Positions 1 through 3,283 of a stretch of 5,641 nucleotides of DNA are shown here, piece after piece (within the stretch, counting starts at the first letter, position 1; every line of letters starts with the position of its first letter). The notes under the pieces are model-generated. The model worked only from the letters and a program-made list of their open reading frames with translations, had not been told where the DNA came from and searched no databases. The translations under genes and the position numbers were made by a program. The DNA lies in the NCBI GenBank assembly GCA_030673425.1, contig DAOVJB010000091.1:1-5641 (forward strand), given 5' to 3'. The stretch is from Elusimicrobiota bacterium. GTDB lineage: Bacteria; CAYTYR01; UBA6262; DAOVJB01.

Positions 1-120
1 ATAATTGACAGGGCTTATCTTATGTATGAAGGCAAGATACTTTTCTCCGGCACGGCGGATGATCTGCTTGATAACGAAGATGCAAGGAAAGTATATCTTG
101 GCGAAGAATTTTCGATGTAG
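1..120 (+). CDS. lptB: LptB-like LPS export ABC transporter ATPase, 3' end only
   Basis: The window opens inside a reading frame of 39 codons ending in TAG at 118-120. The peptide contains IIDRAYLMYEGKILFSGTA and ends KVYLGEEFSM. From memory, this matches the C-terminal tail of LptB, where the E. coli protein has ITDRAY, a G-T turn and then a VYLGEDF ending. LptB is the cytoplasmic ATPase of the LptBFG complex that extracts lipopolysaccharide from the inner membrane and drives it towards the outer membrane. The Walker motifs lie upstream of the window and cannot be checked. Another branched-chain-type ABC ATPase is possible, but the YLGE(D/E)F tail and the hpf-ptsN genes downstream, the same neighbours as in Proteobacteria, favour LptB. 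The call implies a cell with an LPS outer membrane. Confidence 0.85.
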   Translation: MIDRAYLMYEGKILFSGTADDLLDNEDARKVYLGEEFSM

Positions 121-149
121 AAAACAGAATTAACCAACAGAGCTTTTAA

Positions 150-179
150 TTGACAAGTATTATAACATTTTTATATAAT
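150..179 (+). promoter_or_regulatory. Consensus sigma70-type promoter driving hpf and downstream genes
   Basis: TTGACA lies at 150-155 and TATAAT at 174-179, separated by 18 bases. Both hexamers are perfect consensus and the spacer is within the normal 16-18 range. A start would be expected near 186, leaving a leader of about 25 bases before the hpf start. It sits in the 90-base gap after lptB. No hairpin terminator is visible between the lptB stop and this promoter, so read-through from lptB may add to it. A chance match in AT-rich DNA is possible, but two perfect hexamers at good spacing in an intergenic gap is a strong signal. Confidence 0.75.
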
Positions 180-193
180 AGATAAGATAAGAT

Positions 194-202
194 GGAGGTG
201 AT
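194..202 (+). promoter_or_regulatory. Strong Shine-Dalgarno site of hpf
   Basis: GGAGGTGAT at 194-202 is complementary over nine bases to the usual 3' end of 16S rRNA, with eight bases to the ATG at 211. It fixes the hpf start and suggests high translation. Confidence 0.85.
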
Positions 203-210
203 TATCTATA

Positions 211-771
211 ATGAAGGTAACCATAACAGCAAGGCATCTTGAACTGACTAAAGCGTTGCATGACTATGCTGAGAAAAAAGTAAAACGGGTAAAAAAATAT
301 TTTACTAATGTTATTGATGCTCATATAATACTTACCGTGAGAAAATATATACAGATAGCCGAGGTCATAATACATACTCCGGGAATAACCATAAACGGCC
401 AAGAGGAAGCAGGTGATATGTATGCGGCTATTAACATGGTAATGGATAATATCGAAAGGCAGGTTAAAAGATATAAAGAGAAACTTAAGGCTAAATCCCG
501 CCTTCATCGTGCTGCGAGGAGGAATAAAATCAGGAGTATAAGAGAGGACATAGCCACTGAACAGGATATTGAGGAATTTGTAAAAGGGCAGCTGGTTGTT
601 ACTGAAACGAAAAAATTTGATATTAAACCGATGAGTCTTGATGAAGCGGTTACTCAAATGCGCGTTTTAAAACATGACCAGTGGGCATTTGTTAGTACAG
701 ATACGGGCAAGATAACTTTTATTTATAAAAAAGCAAAAGGTGACTATGGTATAATTGAACCGAATTATTAA
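211..771 (+). CDS. hpf: Long-form ribosome hibernation promoting factor (HPF)
   Basis: This 186-residue protein has the two-domain layout of long HPF. Residues 1 to about 100 form the S30AE/RaiA fold, starting MKVTITARHLELT and carrying VRKYIQIAEVIIHTPG and an INGQEEAGDMYAAI helix, followed by a basic stretch (RYKEKLKAKSRLHRAARR). After a linker, residues about 129-185 form the C-terminal dimerisation domain, with KPMSLDEAV, KHDQWAFV and the final YGIIEP. In the family, the N-domain sits in the 30S decoding channel and the C-domain pairs two ribosomes into inactive 100S dimers during starvation. The length is typical of long HPF, unlike the short enterobacterial Hpf of about 95 residues found at the same lptB-ptsN locus. 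The ATG follows an excellent Shine-Dalgarno site and a consensus promoter, so it is probably well expressed. The ptsN gap is 69 bases. Confidence 0.95.
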   Translation: MKVTITARHLELTKALHDYAEKKVKRVKKYFTNVIDAHIILTVRKYIQIAEVIIHTPGITINGQEEAGDMYAAINMVMDNIERQVKRYKEKLKAKSRLHRAARRNKIRSIREDIATEQDIEEFVKGQLVVTETKKFDIKPMSLDEAVTQMRVLKHDQWAFVSTDTGKITFIYKKAKGDYGIIEPNY

Positions 772-788
772 TATGTAAGAGTAGAAAG

Positions 789-815
789 ATAATGCTCAGC
801 AATATATAGCATTAT
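789..815 (+). repeat. Perfect 8-bp inverted repeat in the hpf-ptsN gap
   Basis: ATAATGCT (789-796) and AGCATTAT (808-815) are exact reverse complements separated by an 11-base loop. The structure ends just before the ptsN ribosome-binding site. There is no T-run after it (the following bases are ATTAAAAAAGG), so it is not a good intrinsic terminator. It could be an mRNA stability or processing hairpin, an operator, or chance. The AT-rich stem would be weak in RNA. Confidence 0.35.
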
Positions 816-820
816 ATTAA

Positions 821-833
821 AAAGGAGGAGGAT
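821..833 (+). promoter_or_regulatory. Shine-Dalgarno region of ptsN with two overlapping cores
   Basis: AAAGGAGGAGGAT contains two GGAGG cores (824-828 and 827-831). The second leaves nine bases to the ATG at 841, a normal spacing, and supports that start over the in-frame ATG three codons later. Confidence 0.75.
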
Positions 834-840
834 AATTGTA

Positions 841-1299
841 ATGCGTATCATGGATTATATGTGCAAGGGTGCGGTAGCAGTAGACCTGAAAGGCAAGGAT
901 AAAAAAGACGTAATTAATGAATTGGTTGATCTCTTGTTGAAAGCCAAGGAGATTTCCGACAAAGAAAAAGTTGTCAAGATTCTCTTAGAAAGAGAGGAAT
1001 TAGGTTCAACAGGTATCGGACAGGGAATTGCCATTCCCCATGGGAAAACAAAGCAAGTTGATGATGTAGTAGTGGCTTTTGGTTCTTCAAAACAAGGGAT
1101 AGATTTCGAAGCTTTGGATGGAGAACCTGTGTATATTGTATTTTTATTGCTTGCGCCAACGGAATCATCAGGTGTTCATCTTAAAACTTTAGCTAAGATT
1201 TCGCGCTTATTGAAGGATAAATATTTCCGTCAGGCTTTAAGAGATGCCAAGAATACAGATGAGGTGATAAAAGTAATAAAAGAAGAAAACGGATACTAA
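841..1299 (+). CDS. ptsN: PTS EIIA-Ntr / fructose-type EIIA protein (PtsN)
   Basis: A 152-residue single-domain PTS EIIA type-2 protein. The phosphorylation site is visible as GIAIPHGK with His67, equivalent to His73 of E. coli PtsN. It is preceded by LLEREELGSTGIGQG and followed by the conserved FLLLAP and SGVHLKTLAKISRLL segments. No EIIB or EIIC domain is attached, so it is a stand-alone cytoplasmic protein as in the nitrogen-related PTS, where EIIA-Ntr receives phosphate from HPr/NPr and acts by binding regulators rather than by moving sugar. Its place directly after hpf is the usual Gram-negative arrangement. The next gene here is hprK, where Proteobacteria often have rapZ. Phosphate donors (EI, HPr) are not in the window. 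A fructose-transport EIIA is less likely given the context. Confidence 0.93.
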   Translation: MRIMDYMCKGAVAVDLKGKDKKDVINELVDLLLKAKEISDKEKVVKILLEREELGSTGIGQGIAIPHGKTKQVDDVVVAFGSSKQGIDFEALDGEPVYIVFLLLAPTESSGVHLKTLAKISRLLKDKYFRQALRDAKNTDEVIKVIKEENGY

Positions 1300-1351
1300 A
1301 CCCATTATAGGAATATATAGGGAGTTTATTTCTTCCATATTGTTCAGGATA

Positions 1352-1357
1352 AGGTGA
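1352..1357 (+). promoter_or_regulatory. Ribosome-binding site deciding the hprK start
   Basis: AGGTGA at 1352-1357 lies five bases before ATG 1363. It overlaps the alternative in-frame GTG at 1354, which has only a poor AGGAT at about three bases. This favours the ATG. An in-frame TAG at 1318-1320 limits the start to these two codons. Confidence 0.6.
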
Positions 1358-1362
1358 GAAAG

Positions 1363-2313
1363 ATGATTAAATTCATCACAGTAAAAGAAATGTTTGAGGA
1401 AAAAAGAGAGGAGTTAAAACTTGAGGTAATCTCAGGAGGTAGAAAGGGACTTTCAAGGAAGATAAAAGTCTTTTTGATTAATCGTCCGGGACTAGCTCTG
1501 GCTGATTATTTCGATTATTTTGGTTACGGAAGGTTGCAGATATTAGGTAAGACGGAGTTTTCTTACCTGAGGAAGCTTTCTAAGAAAAAAAGATACGAAA
1601 TATTCAAGAAATTATTTTCATATAATATTCCATGCGTTGTAATAACAAGAAAAATACGGGTACCTCATGACTTGATTAGAGCAGCCCAGAAAGAGGATAT
1701 CTCCATTTTAAGAACGGCATTAATGACTAATAAGTTTATTAATAAGATAAGTTTTTATCTGGAAGAGAAATTTGCTCCCAGTACGAGTTTACATGGTGTA
1801 TTGATCGATATTTATGGAGTAGGAGTATTAATATTAGGCGATAGCGGGATAGGTAAAAGTGAATGTGCTTTAGAACTGATAAAAAGAGGCCATAGGCTAG
1901 TTACTGACGATGTAGTGGAGATAACCCTTAAACCTGATGGTGTTCTTACAGGTTGTAGCGGTGTGGAGTTTGCTAAACACCACATGGAAGTTAGAGGTTT
2001 AGGTATTATTGATATTAAGAATTTATTCGGTACTGGTGCTATTCGTGACTTCTGCCAGATTGATTTAGTTATTAATCTGGAAGGGTGGGATAGTTCAAAA
2101 GAGTATGACAGGCTGGGATTCGAGGATTACAAATTTAGTATATTAGGAATAGAACTTCCCCAGTTGATCATTCCTGTTGGTCCCGGTAGAAATGTTGCGA
2201 TTATTGCAGAAGTAGCAGCAATGAATTGGAGATTGAAAGCCAAAGGCTACAACGCAGCTAAAGAGCTTAATAGAAGATTGATTAATGTAATGCACGCTAA
2301 GAAGGGGAAATAA
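1363..2313 (+). CDS. hprK: HPr kinase/phosphorylase (HprK)
   Basis: A 316-residue bifunctional HPr(Ser) kinase/phosphorylase of normal length, starting MIKFITVKEMF; a GTG three codons earlier would give 319. Residues 1 to about 130 are the N-terminal domain. The catalytic domain then shows HG at 144-145, the Walker A loop GDSGIGKSE (159-167), the acidic pair D182-D183 in RGHRLVTDDVVEI, the family signature MEVRGLGIIDIKNLFG (208-223), R250 in the phosphatase-loop segment YDRLG, and the C-terminal PVGPGRNVAIIAEVAAMN (271-288). These correspond to the known active-site set of the Lactobacillus casei enzyme, so it should be active. The family phosphorylates HPr on Ser46 using ATP or PPi and also reverses this. 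It sits between ptsN and two mannose-type PTS genes, the usual place for a PTS regulatory operon outside Firmicutes. HPr itself is not seen. The gap to the next gene is 23 bases. Confidence 0.95.
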   Translation: MIKFITVKEMFEEKREELKLEVISGGRKGLSRKIKVFLINRPGLALADYFDYFGYGRLQILGKTEFSYLRKLSKKKRYEIFKKLFSYNIPCVVITRKIRVPHDLIRAAQKEDISILRTALMTNKFINKISFYLEEKFAPSTSLHGVLIDIYGVGVLILGDSGIGKSECALELIKRGHRLVTDDVVEITLKPDGVLTGCSGVEFAKHHMEVRGLGIIDIKNLFGTGAIRDFCQIDLVINLEGWDSSKEYDRLGFEDYKFSILGIELPQLIIPVGPGRNVAIIAEVAAMNWRLKAKGYNAAKELNRRLINVMHAKKGK

Positions 2314-2321
2314 TTCCCTTT
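2302..2321 (+). repeat. Small hairpin over the hprK stop codon
   Basis: Bases 2302-2309 (AAGGGGAA) can pair with 2314-2321 (TTCCCTTT) as an 8-bp stem including one G-T pair, with a four-base loop that holds most of the TAA stop. No T-run follows, so it is not a terminator. It may affect coupling to the following EIIA gene, whose Shine-Dalgarno AAGGTGGA begins at 2326, or it may be chance. Confidence 0.3.
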
Positions 2322-2336
2322 ACCTAAGGTGGACAG

Positions 2337-2762
2337 ATGATTGGTGTAATTATTGTTACCCATGGAGATTTAGGCAAGCAATTGGTGAAAACCAGCGAGG
2401 CTATTGTGGGAGTGCAGAAAGGTGTCATCAGTCTTTCTTTGTTTCCCGAAGAGGGTATTGGCGACTTGAAGCGAAAAATTACCGAGGCACTCGATAACTT
2501 AGGTGCAGAAGATGGCGTAATAATCTTTACTGATATGATAGGAGGAACTCCTACTAATACAAGTTTATCCTTCGCTCAACGTGAAAGATTAGAAGTTATT
2601 ACTGGCATTAATTTACCAATGCTTCTGGGATTCTTTTCTTGTAGAGAAGTGATGTCATTGGACGAGCTTTCTGATAAACTTTGCCAGACAGGGCATAAGA
2701 GTATTGTTAACGCAAAAAAAATTTTCTTAAAAAAATTGGAAGACCAGAAAAATAAAAAATAA
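2337..2762 (+). CDS. Mannose-family PTS EIIA component (ManX N-domain-like)
   Basis: A 141-residue stand-alone EIIA of the mannose/fructose/sorbose PTS family. It starts MIGVIIVTHGDLG, with His9 as the phosphorylated histidine (His10 in E. coli EIIAB-Man). Asp66 in FTDMIGGTPTN is equivalent to E. coli Asp67, which orients that histidine. The LPMLLGF strand after TGINLP is also typical. The last 20 residues are lysine-rich. In complete systems this cytoplasmic subunit takes phosphate from HPr and passes it to EIIB for sugar uptake through EIIC/EIID. Here EIIB follows after 27 bases, but no EIIC or EIID does, so a regulatory role is plausible. AAGGTGGA at 2326-2333 lies very close to the ATG (three bases). 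A dihydroxyacetone kinase DhaM-type EIIA is an alternative but unlikely, since no Dha genes are near. Confidence 0.9.
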   Translation: MIGVIIVTHGDLGKQLVKTSEAIVGVQKGVISLSLFPEEGIGDLKRKITEALDNLGAEDGVIIFTDMIGGTPTNTSLSFAQRERLEVITGINLPMLLGFFSCREVMSLDELSDKLCQTGHKSIVNAKKIFLKKLEDQKNKK

Positions 2763-2789
2763 CTCTCATTTATAAATGGTGTCTTGATC

Positions 2790-3269
2790 ATGAGTTCAGT
2801 TTTTTTCCGTATCGATGACCGTCTTATCCATGGAGTGGTAGTGCAAAGCTGGGTTAAGGCCTTAGATATAGAACATATTGTTGTGGCTGATGATAGGGTT
2901 GCTAATGATCAGATGCAAAAAACCCTTCTTATTATGGCAGTGCCTCCTTCCTTAAAAATTTCAATCTTCAGCATCAAGGAATCCGTACAAAGGCTTAAAA
3001 AGGGAGAGTTTAATAACGAAAATGTTTTAGTTCTTATATCTACTCCGTGTGATGCCTTATTTTTAGTGAAGGATGGATTAAATCCCGTCTCGATTAATGT
3101 TGGTGGATTGCATTTTGCCCCCGGGAAAAAGCAGATATTAAAGGCTATATCTGTAAATGATAATGATATAGATGCATTTTGCCAGATTAATGATATGGGG
3201 ATTAAATTAGAAGTGAGAATAATTCCCTCCGATACCAGCGTTGATATTATGAAATACATAAAGAAATGA
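2790..3269 (+). CDS. Mannose-family PTS EIIB component
   Basis: A 159-residue EIIB of the mannose/sorbose family. FFRIDDRLIHG near the N-terminus holds the active-site His14, and VADDRVANDQMQKTLL, PPSLKISIFS and the INVGG turn (102-106) are family-typical. The end, RIIPSDTSVDIMKYI, is complete, so the length is normal. EIIB takes phosphate from EIIA on this histidine and normally gives it to the sugar bound in EIIC/EIID. Family members usually read HGQV after the histidine; this one reads HGVV. The start is ATG 2790. A TTG two codons upstream (2784) is in frame, but the only Shine-Dalgarno-like bases (GGTG, 2778-2781) sit eight bases from the ATG and two from the TTG. That site is weak, so translation may depend on coupling to EIIA. 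It is followed by the GH57 gene after only 14 bases, not by permease genes. Confidence 0.9.
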   Translation: MSSVFFRIDDRLIHGVVVQSWVKALDIEHIVVADDRVANDQMQKTLLIMAVPPSLKISIFSIKESVQRLKKGEFNNENVLVLISTPCDALFLVKDGLNPVSINVGGLHFAPGKKQILKAISVNDNDIDAFCQINDMGIKLEVRIIPSDTSVDIMKYIKK

Positions 3270-3283
3270 GCTGAGAGGACTAG

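Noticed and set aside
202-657. Long minus-strand reading frame opposite hpf
   Set aside because: It lies wholly antisense to a clear HPF gene, has low-complexity Phe/Tyr/Ile-rich content and no recognisable domain or ribosome-binding site.
789-820. Possible intrinsic terminator after hpf
   Set aside because: The hairpin is AT-rich and is not followed by a T-run, so termination is unlikely and ptsN is probably co-transcribed.
2714-2735. Runs of eight and seven A near the 3' end of the mannose-type EIIA gene, possible slippage or frameshift site
   Set aside because: The zero frame gives a complete EIIA ending at 2762 and there is no meaningful protein in the shifted frames. The runs simply reflect lysine codons in an AT-rich genome.
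2767-2778. Perfect 12-bp palindrome CATTTATAAATG before the EIIB start
   Set aside because: Short and AT-rich with no loop and no second copy nearby. Chance is likely in this composition, so it is not called an operator.
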